Source of the DNA: Methylobacterium tardum
Lineage (GTDB): Bacteria; Pseudomonadota; Alphaproteobacteria; Rhizobiales; Beijerinckiaceae
Direction: 5' to 3'
NCBI RefSeq assembly: GCF_023546765.1
Contig: NZ_CP097484.1
Span: forward strand, 1-64,000
Length of the DNA stretch: 64,000 bases
How positions within the stretch are numbered: position 1 is the first letter of the stretch; each line of letters begins with the position of its first letter. Below, in pieces: positions 45,191-52,879 of this stretch. A model generated the notes under the pieces. The model had not been told where the DNA came from. It was given only the letters and a program-made list of their open reading frames with translations, and ran no database searches. The position numbers and the translations under genes are program-made.

Positions 45191-45441
45191 GGCGGCGGGC
45201 CTTCTGGCCTGCGGATCTCGGCAGGGAAGGCTTAGGCGCTCGCGGCATCATTCCTGATGACGCCAAGATGGCTCGGCGCGGCAACGCGGCCGAGCCATGT
45301 CTACGCGTGGGCACGCTCCCTCCGCTCGCTGAGCGCCGGAGACCAGCGAACGCTTCGGACACGCGGCTCAGGTATGCACTGAAGGCGGAGGCCGGGCTCA
45401 GATTGCCCTTGCGTCTTGTGCGGCGCACTTTATTTTGTGCG
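45191..45441. other. Intergenic region between galU and a candidate small RNA
   Basis: No gene is evident. An imperfectly enclosed stem GGCTCGGC with GCCGAGCC at about 45271-45297 may end galU transcription, though no U run follows. From about 45403 the sequence looks like a promoter for the small RNA described next. Confidence 0.4.
45409..45436 (+). promoter_or_regulatory. Candidate promoter of the small RNA
   Basis: TTGCGT at 45409-45414 and TATTTT at 45431-45436 are separated by 16 bases, a plausible vegetative promoter. Initiation would fall near 45443. The local A+T richness stands out against the surroundings. Confidence 0.4.
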
Positions 45442-45532
45442 TTGCGGGATCGCGATGGCGTCGCGGTCACGCAGCCCTTCTTGGGCGTTTCCTCCCTAGA
45501 CTTCGGGCCGCTCCTTCGGGAGTGGCCTTTTT
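45442..45532 (+). ncRNA. Candidate alphaproteobacterial small RNA of the mmgR/suhB-motif (alpha-r8) type
   Basis: About 90 bases lie between a plausible promoter and a canonical terminator, with no open reading frame. Upstream of the terminator is the single-stranded-looking TTTCCTCCCTAGACTTCGGG, resembling the CCTCCC-bearing loop and conserved 3' end I associate with the suhB-motif/mmgR RNAs of alphaproteobacteria, which use CCTCCC to pair with ribosome-binding sites. The family assignment is from memory of this pattern and needs a covariance-model search; presence of a short independent transcript is the firmer claim. Confidence 0.5.
45506..45532 (+). terminator. Intrinsic terminator of the small RNA
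   Basis: GGCCGCTCC at 45506-45514 pairs with GGAGTGGCC at 45519-45527 (one G-T pair) around a TTCG tetraloop and is followed by TTTTTCTT. This is a textbook intrinsic terminator, more than 300 bases after galU and facing a convergent gene, so it most likely ends a separate short transcript. Confidence 0.85.
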
Positions 45533-45575
45533 CTTGGGCGCCGCGTTCTCTTGGCGAACGCCGGGTCTCCAGATT

Positions 45576-46478
45576 CTATTCCGCAGCCATTCTGCGGGGC
45601 GTCAGATCGCCCAGATCGGACGCGACCTCGGCGACGATGGATGTCAGCGCCTCCGCGAGATCATCGAAGCCTGCCGTCATCGCGAGGCTGCCTTCGTTCA
45701 TGTAGAGCCCGCGGCTGACCTCGATCTGCAAGGCATGGCGCCCGAGATTCGGCTCGCCGTAATGCTCGGTGATGAAGCCGCCTGCATACGGCTTGTTGCG
45801 AACCACGCGGAAACCCCGCGCGCGAAAAGCGGCCTCGAACCCGCTGATGAGGCTCGGGGCACAGGCCGTCCCGTAGCGGTCACCCAGCACCACGTCGGCC
45901 TTCATCTCCGGATCGCGCCCGAGGCTTGAGGACGGCATCGAGTGGCAATCGATGAGCACGCAATGGCCGTGGCTGCGCGCCGTGCGCTGGACGAGGCCGC
46001 GCAGCGCGCGGTGATAGGGCTTGTAGAGCCCCTCGATCCGTGCCGTCGCCTCGGTCACCGGCAACCTGCGCGCGTAGATCTCCTGCCCGTCGGCAACAAC
46101 CCGCGGAACCGTTCCCAGCCCGCCGGCGACCCGCATCGAGCGCGTGTTGGCAAACGACGGCAGCCGGCCCTCGAACATGCGCGGATCGAGTTCGAAGGGC
46201 TCGCGGTTCACGTCGAGGAACGCGCGCGGGAAGTTGGCCCGCAGGAGCGGCGCACCGAGGGCGACCACCGATGCGAACAGGCGATCGACATACGCGTCTT
46301 CCGAGCGGCGCAGCGTGAGCGCGTCGAGCCGGGACGCCGCGACGAAGTCGGGGGGGTAGACGGCTCCGGAATGGCCGGTATTGAAGACGAAGGGCAGGAT
46401 GTGCGCCGCCGGCTCGCCGACCGCGAAGGCGGGGGCAAATCCGAAGACGTCTGGCTCGACCGGTACGGGCGCGATCAT
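45576..46478 (-). CDS. N-formylglutamate amidohydrolase family protein
   Basis: Members hydrolyse N-formyl-L-glutamate in histidine degradation, or related formyl/acyl amides. The 300-residue protein has the family landmarks VFNTGHSGAVYPPDF, RANFPRAFLDVNREPFELD, CVLIDCHSMPS and GGFITEHYGEP with the expected metal-binding His/Glu/Asp residues. No hut genes are adjacent, so the histidine role is only a possibility. I prefer the ATG at 46478 (MIAPVPVEPDVFGF); a GTG at 46553 would add 25 residues. Confidence 0.85.
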   Translation of the reverse strand: MIAPVPVEPDVFGFAPAFAVGEPAAHILPFVFNTGHSGAVYPPDFVAASRLDALTLRRSEDAYVDRLFASVVALGAPLLRANFPRAFLDVNREPFELDPRMFEGRLPSFANTRSMRVAGGLGTVPRVVADGQEIYARRLPVTEATARIEGLYKPYHRALRGLVQRTARSHGHCVLIDCHSMPSSSLGRDPEMKADVVLGDRYGTACAPSLISGFEAAFRARGFRVVRNKPYAGGFITEHYGEPNLGRHALQIEVSRGLYMNEGSLAMTAGFDDLAEALTSIVAEVASDLGDLTPRRMAAE

Positions 46479-46684
46479 CGGCTGGTGGACACCCCGGCGG
46501 TTGTGAAAGCACGGCAGGTCCGCACTGTGCGGCGCGATCGACCGCCTGTCCACTCGGTGCCCGCCAAGGGTGCCGTCGCCAAAGGGTCACGCGGCGGGCG
46601 CTGCGGGCTCCATCCTAACACCTTGTTTACCATCGCCTCCCTTTATGGGATCAACAACGCGACTCGAAGGCTCGGATCCGGCCG

Positions 46685-47041
46685 ATGAAAATCCTGCTGG
46701 CGGAAGACGACAACGATATGCGCCGGTTTCTGGCGAAGGCGCTGCAGAATGCGGGATACGACGTCCTGTCCTTCGACAACGGCCTCTCGGCCTACAACCG
46801 GCTGCGCGAGGAACCGTTCGAGCTGCTGCTGACCGACATCGTGATGCCGGAGATGGACGGCATCGAGCTCGCGCGACGGGCCACCGAACTGGACCCCGAC
46901 ATCAAGGTCATGTTCATCACCGGTTTCGCGGCTGTCGCGCTGAACCCGGATTCCAAGGCTCCAAAGGACGCCAAGGTCCTGTCCAAGCCGTTCCATCTGC
47001 GCGACCTCGTCAACGAGGTCGAGAAGCTGCTGGCGGCCTGA
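46685..47041 (+). CDS. cpdR: Single-domain response regulator CpdR
   Basis: CpdR is a stand-alone receiver that, unphosphorylated, directs ClpXP proteolysis of cell-cycle proteins in alphaproteobacteria. The 118-residue protein is only a receiver domain: acidic pocket AEDDND, phospho-acceptor Asp51 in LLTDIVMPEMDG, the Thr/Ser position in MFITGFAAVALNPDSKAP and Lys101 in LSKPF. The match to CpdR rests on the NPDSKAPKDAKVLSKPFHLRD ending, given here in part by description. No kinase gene is adjacent; the CckA-ChpT relay usually feeds it. Confidence 0.9.
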   Translation: MKILLAEDDNDMRRFLAKALQNAGYDVLSFDNGLSAYNRLREEPFELLLTDIVMPEMDGIELARRATELDPDIKVMFITGFAAVALNPDSKAPKDAKVLSKPFHLRDLVNEVEKLLAA

Positions 47042-47062
47042 CAGCAAGACCGGCGGAGCAGA

Positions 47063-47106
47063 GTGCCGGCCTTCGGCACGCCGCAGCAGGAGGGCGAGTC
47101 CTCCTG
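47063..47106 (+). terminator. Two tandem hairpins after cpdR
   Basis: GTGCCG-GCCTT-CGGCAC at 47063-47079 and CAGGAGG-GCGAGT-CCTCCTG at 47087-47106 are both perfect stems, 22 and 46 bases after the cpdR stop. Neither has a U run. The second contains both a Shine-Dalgarno-like AGGAGG and its complement. They probably reduce read-through into grxC. Confidence 0.5.
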
Positions 47107-47172
47107 TGACCACACGGGCATAGGCAATTCGGATGGCGCGCTCCTATATGGCAGGAGATCACGCGCGGGACG

Positions 47173-47451
47173 ATGAACGCCATGCAGCCGGTCACCATCT
47201 ACACCACGGCCTGGTGCCCCTATTGCTCGGCGGCCAAGAGCCTGCTGAAGGAGAAGGGCGTCGCCTTCCAGGAGATAGACGTCGAGCGCGTGCAGGGCGC
47301 ACGCGGCACCATGGTGGAGAAGGCGGGTGGCCGCACGAGCGTGCCGCAGATCTTCATCGGCGGCACGCATGTCGGTGGCTGCGACGATCTCTACGCGCTC
47401 GATCGGGCGGGCAAGCTGGATCGGCTGCTGAAGGACACGGCCGATGCCTGA
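47173..47451 (+). CDS. grxC: Glutaredoxin 3
   Basis: Glutaredoxins reduce disulfides and mixed glutathione disulfides in the cytoplasm. The 92-residue protein has the active site CPYC (Cys15, Cys18), the glutathione-binding TSVPQIFIGG and GGCDDLYALD. It overlaps the nitrilase-like gene by eight bases, which suggests translational coupling. The ATG at 47173 is preceded by GGGACG; a later ATG at Met4 is also possible. Confidence 0.95.
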   Translation: MNAMQPVTIYTTAWCPYCSAAKSLLKEKGVAFQEIDVERVQGARGTMVEKAGGRTSVPQIFIGGTHVGGCDDLYALDRAGKLDRLLKDTADA

Positions 47452-48301
47452 CGCGCGCTTCACGGCCGCCTGCGTGCAGATGCGCTCCGGTCGCGATCCG
47501 GGCGTGAACCGCGATGCGGCTGTGGCCGGCGTCCGTGAGGCGGCGTCGCGCGGTGCGGATTATGTCCAGACCCCCGAGATGACGTCTCTGGTCGAGCGAA
47601 GCCGGGAGCGTCTCTTCGCACACGTCACCGGCGAAGATCAGGACCAGACCCTGTCCGCCCTGCGCGAGGCCGCGCGAGAGACGGGCACGGTGGTTCAGAT
47701 CGGCTCGATCGCGGTGCGGTCGGGCGACAAGATCGCCAACCGCGCCTACCTGATCGGCTCGGACGGCGAGATCCTCGCTTCCTACGACAAGCTTCATCTC
47801 TTCGATGTCGACCTGCCCAGCGGCGAGCGCTGGCGGGAATCGGCGACTTATACCGGCGGCGCCTGCGCGGTGGTCGCGGCGACGCCATGGGCCATGCTCG
47901 GGCTCACCATCTGCTATGACGTCCGGTTTCCGGGCCTGTACCGGGCCCTGGCCGAGGCGGGGGCGGAGGTGCTGACCGCGCCGGCTTGCTTCACCCATCA
48001 GACCGGCGAGGCGCACTGGCATGTCCTGCAACGGGCGCGCGCGATCGAGACCGGCTCCTTCGTGATCTCGGCGGCTCAAGGCGGTCTTCACGAGGACGGC
48101 CGCGAGACCTTTGGCCATTCGCTGATTATCGATCCCTGGGGCCGCGTCCTCGCCGACGCGGGCGGCTCAGAGCCTGGTGTGATTCTGGCGGAGATCGACC
48201 TCGCGCAGGTCGCCGATGCCCGGGCGCGCATCCCTTCGCTGAAGCACGGCCGCACCTTCTCCGTCGAACGGGTTGGTCCTCAGATCCGGGCCGCACAGTA
48301 G
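47444..48301 (+). CDS. Carbon-nitrogen hydrolase (Nit/omega-amidase family)
   Basis: This nitrilase-superfamily enzyme has the Glu-Lys-Cys triad: Glu in VQTPEMTSLV, Lys in ASYDKLHLFDVD and Cys in LTICYDVRFPGLYR. The 285-residue sequence fits the Nit1/Nit2 branch, which hydrolyses deaminated glutathione or 2-oxoglutaramate. Deaminated glutathione repair would fit its coupling to glutaredoxin, but this is inference. It overlaps grxC by eight bases and is followed 20 bases later by the DUF1178 gene. Confidence 0.92.
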   Translation: MPDARFTAACVQMRSGRDPGVNRDAAVAGVREAASRGADYVQTPEMTSLVERSRERLFAHVTGEDQDQTLSALREAARETGTVVQIGSIAVRSGDKIANRAYLIGSDGEILASYDKLHLFDVDLPSGERWRESATYTGGACAVVAATPWAMLGLTICYDVRFPGLYRALAEAGAEVLTAPACFTHQTGEAHWHVLQRARAIETGSFVISAAQGGLHEDGRETFGHSLIIDPWGRVLADAGGSEPGVILAEIDLAQVADARARIPSLKHGRTFSVERVGPQIRAAQ

Positions 48302-48321
48302 ACAGAACAGCAAGCAAGAGA

Positions 48322-48777
48322 ATGATCCGGTACAGTCTCGTCTGCGAGACCGGGCACGGCTTCGAGAGCTGGTTCCCGTCCTCGGATTCCTACGATGAAC
48401 AGGCCGCACGCGGGCTCGTGACCTGCCCGGTCTGCGACAGCGCGAAAGTCAGCAAGGCCCTTATGGTCCCGCGTGTCGCCCGCACGGACCGCGAGCGCTC
48501 ATCTGTGCCAGTCCCGGAGCAATCGGACCAGCCGCAGACCCTGATTGCGGAGCCGGAACGACAGGTCCGGGCCATGCTGCGGGCGCTGCGCGAACACGTC
48601 GTCGCCCATTCGGAACATGTCGGCGCACGCTTCCCCGAGGAGGCCCGCAAGATCCATTACGGTGAGGCGGAGGGCCGCTCGATCTACGGTGAGGCGAGCC
48701 CCGCAGAGGCGCGCGCGCTCATCGAAGAGGGCATCGAGGTGGCCGCGATCCCGATCCTGCCCGACGATCGCAACTGA
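48322..48777 (+). CDS. DUF1178 protein
   Basis: The 151-residue protein begins with MIRYSLVCETGHGFESWF and has two cysteine pairs (Cys near residue 8, and CPVCDSAKVSKALMVPRV near 35), a probable zinc ribbon. The middle is a flexible Pro/Ser-rich stretch and the C-terminal half is helical (HVGARFPEEARKIHYGEAEG, then RSIYGEASPAEARALIEEGI). The family is widespread in alphaproteobacteria next to nitrilase and glutaredoxin genes; its function is not known. It is the third gene of the grxC operon. Confidence 0.88.
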   Translation: MIRYSLVCETGHGFESWFPSSDSYDEQAARGLVTCPVCDSAKVSKALMVPRVARTDRERSSVPVPEQSDQPQTLIAEPERQVRAMLRALREHVVAHSEHVGARFPEEARKIHYGEAEGRSIYGEASPAEARALIEEGIEVAAIPILPDDRN

Positions 48778-48864
48778 ACCTGCGGTTCATCCTCCAGGGC
48801 GGTGGCCAAGCCTTCAGGCGCATGCCTTGAACCGGGATCATCCAGGCTGAAGACACGGGCCCGG

Positions 48865-49353
48865 TCAGGGGCGCGCAGCCGCGCTGCCGGCGAGGGAGGC
48901 CAGCGCGAAGGAGACGAGCGCGTTCCAGCCGGCGAGGGAGATCCCAAGCACCCGAAGCGCGGCGACGGAGCAGTCCACGACCTTCGTGGATCCCAGCGCG
49001 TTCAGGAAGTCGCCCACCTGACCGGGGTTGGCGCCGGTGCCGCCGCCGCAATCGGACGGTCCCGGCCAGAACCCCCACTCGGCGCCGGCGTGATAGACCC
49101 CGACGCCCGCCCCATAAAGGAGGCCGAGGGCGGCGAGACCGAGGGCAATCCGGCCGATCCGCTCCGGTGCCAGCAGGGCGACAAGACCGAGCGGCAGGGC
49201 GGCGTAGAAGGGTAGACGCTCGGTCAGGCAGAGCTTGCAGGGCGCGTAACCGTATCCGTACTGCATCACGAGAACGGTCCCCACCGTGAGGGCGGAGAAG
49301 ATCGCAAGCCACAGGCCAGCCGTCTTCACACGCAGTGCTGCCGCCGTGTTCAT
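48865..49353 (-). CDS. Disulfide bond formation protein B (DsbB family)
   Basis: DsbB reoxidises the periplasmic thiol oxidase DsbA using quinone. The 162-residue protein has four membrane helices, the first periplasmic redox pair Cys39-x2-Cys42 (APCKLCLTERLPFYAA) and the second pair Cys102 and Cys128 in a loop rich in Gly. It starts two bases from the stop of the DedA-like gene upstream (49356), so they are likely co-transcribed. No dsbA is in the window. Confidence 0.88.
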   Translation of the reverse strand: MNTAAALRVKTAGLWLAIFSALTVGTVLVMQYGYGYAPCKLCLTERLPFYAALPLGLVALLAPERIGRIALGLAALGLLYGAGVGVYHAGAEWGFWPGPSDCGGGTGANPGQVGDFLNALGSTKVVDCSVAALRVLGISLAGWNALVSFALASLAGSAAARP

Positions 49354-49355
49354 CA

Positions 49356-49937
49356 CTACAGGATCACTTTGAAGAGGAGGAAGCCGAGGACGATGACGGC
49401 GACGGAGATCGCCGCCACCGCGTTGAGGTGCCGATCCAGAACGCCGCGAATCTGGACGCCGTAACGTCCGAGCAATCCGGCCAGGATGAAGAACCGCGCG
49501 CCGCGGGTAACGATCGACAGCACCGTGAACCAGAACAGGCTGTAATGGGCGAAGCCCGAGGTGATCGTGACGAGCTTGTACGGAATGGGCGTCAGCCCTT
49601 TGAGCAGGATCACCCAATGGCCGTAGCGCGCGTACGAATCCTGGAACGTCGCGGCTGAGTTCTGAAGGCCGTACAGGCGGATCAGCCACTCGCCGACGGA
49701 GTCGAACAGCAGCGCGCCGATCGCGTAGCCGACGAGACCCCCGAGAACGGACGCGATCGTGGCGATGGTCGCGTAGAACCAGACCCGGTCCGGACGGCTG
49801 ACCGCCATCGGCACCAGCATGGCGTCGGGCGGGACCGGGAAGAACGAGCTTTCGGCGAATGCCACGGCGCCGAGCGCGTAGGGCGCGGAGGGCCGGCCGC
49901 TGAGGGCCAGGATCCACGCATAGAGCCGGCGGAGCAT
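49356..49937 (-). CDS. DedA/VTT-domain membrane protein (YqaA type)
   Basis: The 193-residue protein has about five hydrophobic segments and the YqaA/DedA pattern: ESSFFPVPPDAMLVPMA at the start, YAIGALLFDSVGEWLI, then GLTPIPYKLVTITSGFAHYS. Relatives move lipids between leaflets or support envelope integrity; the function here is inferred from the family. It is on the minus strand just upstream of dsbB. Confidence 0.85.
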   Translation of the reverse strand: MLRRLYAWILALSGRPSAPYALGAVAFAESSFFPVPPDAMLVPMAVSRPDRVWFYATIATIASVLGGLVGYAIGALLFDSVGEWLIRLYGLQNSAATFQDSYARYGHWVILLKGLTPIPYKLVTITSGFAHYSLFWFTVLSIVTRGARFFILAGLLGRYGVQIRGVLDRHLNAVAAISVAVIVLGFLLFKVIL

Positions 49938-50063
49938 TCAACATCCTGGATGGAAAGACCGGTCGCCCTTTGAGCATAGGTGCCCGGTCTTGGCCAGATC
50001 GACCGCGGGCGCGAAAAACCCACTTGGCCCCCGCGGCCGGTTCGTGCGAAGAGCGCCGGGCAC

Positions 50064-50148
50064 GCGGGTATGGCGGAACTGGTAGACGCGGGCGACTCAA
50101 AATCGCCAGCCGAAAGGCGTGGGGGTTCGATTCCCTCTACCCGCACCA
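50064..50148 (+). tRNA. tRNA-Leu (anticodon CAA)
   Basis: The 85-base class II tRNA has acceptor arms GCGGGTA/TACCCGC, anticodon stem GGCGA/TCGCC with loop CTCAAAA (anticodon CAA), a long variable arm and T arm GGGGG-TTCGATT-CCCTC. Discriminator A is followed by encoded CCA at 50146-50148. It decodes TTG, a rare leucine codon in this genome. Confidence 0.97.
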
Positions 50149-50295
50149 TGCGCCCCTTGATCGGGATACGGCTGCGGCATCCTGCACGCACGGTGCCGCG
50201 CAACCATCCAAGCCTTCGCCCTGACTTTGCTGGCCACGCTCCTACTTTCTGACGTGCCCGACTGAGCGGGCCGATCTTGGGAGTGGATCGAGGGT

Positions 50296-51237
50296 GTGAA
50301 GAAGCGCCGAACCGTCGCGATCCTCGGGGCCGGCATGGCCGGCGCGACCGCCGCCCGAACGCTCGCCGATGCCGGCTTGACCGTGCAGGTCTTCGACAAG
50401 GGGCGGGCGGTCGGCGGCCGCATGGCGACCCGCCGGAGCGCGTCCCTGCAATTCGACCACGGTGCCCAGTTCATGCGGGCGCATGGATCCGCCTTCGCGG
50501 CGCGCCTCGCGGCGTGGGAGAAACGGGGGATCGTCGCCCCCTGGGTCGGGTCGGAGCGCTGGGTCGGCGTCCCCGACATGACCGCGCCGGTTGGCGATCT
50601 CCTGGCCGGCCTGTCCGTGCGATCTGCGACCACGATCATGCGGATCCGACGGGACGACGGGGCGTGGTATCTCGACGACGCTGGCGGTGGGGTGCACGGC
50701 CCGTTCGGCGCCGTGGCGGTCACCTTTCCGGCGCCGCAGATCGCCGCTCTGCTCGACGGATCCGGATACGCGCTGGCCGATGTCGGACGCGCCTCGTACG
50801 CGCCCTGCTGGTCGGTGATGCTGGCCGCCGAAGGCGGGCTGACCGGCGGCCTGATCGAGCCGCGAGAGGATCCGGTCGGCCTCATCGCTTCCGATGCGTC
50901 GAAGCCGGGTCGCCCGGAAGGCGTTCGCCTGACGATTCATGCAACGGCCGGCTGGTCGCGCCGCCATTTGGAAGAGCCGCGCGAGACGATCATCGCCAGC
51001 CTTATCGAGGCTGCGGCGCGGCAACTGCGCGTATCGCTCCGGCCGACCCATGCGGAAGCCCATCGTTGGCGCTACGCACAGGTCGAGACGGCCCTGGACG
51101 TGGCCAGCCTGTACGATCCGGCTCTCGGTCTCGGCGCGGCCGGCGACTGGTGCCTCGGGGCGCGTATCGAGGCTGCTTACGACAGCGGGGCGGCGCTGGC
51201 CCGGACGATTGCGGCCGACCTGAACGGGGACGCATGA
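50296..51237 (+). CDS. FAD-dependent oxidoreductase, renalase/amine-oxidase-like
   Basis: The 313-residue protein has an N-terminal FAD-binding Rossmann motif VAILGAGMAGATAARTLADAG, then DKGRAVGGRMATRR and FDHGAQFMRAHG, patterns of bacterial renalases (NADH-isomer oxidases) and related amine oxidases. The C-terminal end is LGAAGDWCLGARIEAAYDSG, the second FAD contact. The substrate is uncertain. The start is a GTG (MKKRRTVAIL) with GAGGGT upstream. Its stop overlaps the ATG of the next gene by four bases. Confidence 0.88.
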   Translation: MKKRRTVAILGAGMAGATAARTLADAGLTVQVFDKGRAVGGRMATRRSASLQFDHGAQFMRAHGSAFAARLAAWEKRGIVAPWVGSERWVGVPDMTAPVGDLLAGLSVRSATTIMRIRRDDGAWYLDDAGGGVHGPFGAVAVTFPAPQIAALLDGSGYALADVGRASYAPCWSVMLAAEGGLTGGLIEPREDPVGLIASDASKPGRPEGVRLTIHATAGWSRRHLEEPRETIIASLIEAAARQLRVSLRPTHAEAHRWRYAQVETALDVASLYDPALGLGAAGDWCLGARIEAAYDSGAALARTIAADLNGDA

Positions 51238-52154
51238 TCCCGCCGATCGCGTTCCACCCGGCTTACGAGGCGAGCTTGCCGGCCGGGCACCGCCTCCCGA
51301 TGCGCAAGTACGGGCTGCTGGCGGAGACGCTGATCGCCAAAGGGCTCGCGCCGCTCGGCTTCGTGACGCCAGAGCTGGCCACCGCCGAAATCCTCGTCCG
51401 CGCGCACGATCATCGCTACGTCGAGGCGGTGCTGACCGGCACGGTGTCCCGCGAGATTGAACGTGCGATCGGTCTGCCGGTCGATCCGGCCGTGGTCCGG
51501 CGCTCGCGCGCGTCTGTGGGCGGAACCCTGCTGGCGGCGCGCCTGGCGCTGTCGGAGGGGCTGGCCGGGAGCGCCGCCGGCGGCAGCCATCATGCCCGGC
51601 GGCAGCAGGGCGCCGGCTTCTGCGTGCTGAACGACGTCGCGGTCGCGGCCCGCACGCTCCAGGCCGAGGGCTTGGTCCGGCGGGCCCTCGTGGTTGACTT
51701 GGATGTCCATCAGGGCGACGGCACCGCGGATTGCCTCGCCCTGTGTCCGGAGCTGTTCACGCTCTCAATCCACTGCGAGAACAACTACCCCGCCCAGAAG
51801 ATCGCCGGCGATCTCGATGTCGGTCTGCCGGACCGGCTCGGCGATGCCGGCTACCTCGAAGTGCTGCGGACGCGCCTGCCGCCGCTGCTCGATGCGCTGG
51901 CGCCGGATCTGGTCTTCTACAATGCCGGAGTCGATCCCCACCGGGATGACCGGCTCGGGCGCCTCTGCCTCTCCGACGCGGGCCTTCTGGCTCGCGACCG
52001 CTTCGTCGTCGCGCAGGCCCGGGCCCGCGGCATTCCGCTCGTGGCGGTGATCGGCGGCGGATACACGACGGATGTGGAGGCGCTGGCCCAGCGGCACGCG
52101 CTGGTGTTCGAGGCCCTGGCGGCCGAGGCCGCGACGCGCCCACCCCACAGGTGA
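51234..52154 (+). CDS. Histone-deacetylase-like amidohydrolase
   Basis: Class II-like bacterial HDAC homologues remove acyl groups from lysine, polyamine or acetoin-related substrates. The 306-residue protein has the metal and catalytic motifs: SHHARRQQGAGFC (His119, His120), VVDLDVHQGDG (Asp155, Asp157, His159), FYNAGVDPHRDDRLG and VIGGGY. Length is typical of the stand-alone family. It overlaps the preceding flavoprotein gene (ATGA), so the two are translated together. An acetyl-polyamine role would pair with an amine oxidase, but this is inference. Confidence 0.9.
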   Translation: MIPPIAFHPAYEASLPAGHRLPMRKYGLLAETLIAKGLAPLGFVTPELATAEILVRAHDHRYVEAVLTGTVSREIERAIGLPVDPAVVRRSRASVGGTLLAARLALSEGLAGSAAGGSHHARRQQGAGFCVLNDVAVAARTLQAEGLVRRALVVDLDVHQGDGTADCLALCPELFTLSIHCENNYPAQKIAGDLDVGLPDRLGDAGYLEVLRTRLPPLLDALAPDLVFYNAGVDPHRDDRLGRLCLSDAGLLARDRFVVAQARARGIPLVAVIGGGYTTDVEALAQRHALVFEALAAEAATRPPHR

Positions 52155-52300
52155 GGCCTGAATGCATCAGGTCGCGAGCGACAGCGCTTGCGCCCGAATC
52201 GGGAAAGGTTTTGGGAACGGCTGCCTCACAGGATGGCAGGACCGCGGCCCTTCGAGGTGCATCCGCGGCTTTCACGCAGTGACGCCCCTGAGGTTTGGCC

Positions 52301-52474
52301 ATGCTCGCGCGGGTCTGGGACGTGGTGAAGGCGACGCTCGCCGTGTCGGCCCTGATCGCAGCCGCACTTGTGTCCGCCGACAAGCTCGACCGACAGCGCA
52401 CGTCGCCGGTGCCTGGCGTGGCGGTGGGCGAGCCCGCCATCACGGGCGCGATCACGCCTGCCGGGCGCCCGTAA
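52301..52474 (+). CDS. Small membrane protein, 57 residues
   Basis: An ATG with GAGG about seven bases upstream opens a short frame with one hydrophobic segment (ATLAVSALIAAALVSA) and a hydrophilic tail ending AITPAGRP. Codon use resembles the neighbours. No family is recognised. I give it moderate confidence because the ribosome site and membrane segment are good but nothing else supports it. Confidence 0.5.
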   Translation: MLARVWDVVKATLAVSALIAAALVSADKLDRQRTSPVPGVAVGEPAITGAITPAGRP

Positions 52475-52621
52475 GCCCGCGGCTCTCCCGCAAAGCTCTC
52501 CGCAGCTCTGCGACAGATTGTGCACCGATCCGACGGAAACCCCGGCGGTTACCGGCGTGCTTGCCCGGCCCCGCGACCTGCGCGTACGCGCCTGCCGCTT
52601 CGCCGGAGAGGATACGGCTCG

Positions 52622-52864
52622 ATGAAGTCCGCCACCTTCGCCCTGCTGGCCATCGTTGCCGGAGCGGTGCCGGCACTTGCGGGGACGCGGGCCGAACGCA
52701 CCGCATGCAAACCCGACGTGCTGCGCCTATGCGCCGCCCAGATTCCGAATGCCGGCGCGATCACGGCCTGCCTCCGTGAGAGGCGCGCCACCCTCAGCCC
52801 CGGATGCCGGACCGTCATGGAGGAATCCGACGCTCCGATGCGGTCGGTGGCTGCCCGCCGTTGA
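52622..52864 (+). CDS. Secreted cysteine-containing small protein, 80 residues
   Basis: A signal peptide (KSATFALLAIVAGAVPALAG) is followed by a mature part with four cysteines: TACKPDVLRLCAAQIPN, then ITACLRERRATLSPGCRTVM. This Cys-x(n)-Cys pattern is that of the short cysteine-rich repeat proteins common in Hyphomicrobiales periplasm; the function is unknown. Start ATG at 52622. It converges with the next gene. Confidence 0.65.
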   Translation: MKSATFALLAIVAGAVPALAGTRAERTACKPDVLRLCAAQIPNAGAITACLRERRATLSPGCRTVMEESDAPMRSVAARR

Positions 52865-52879
52865 AACCGCGTAACTGAT

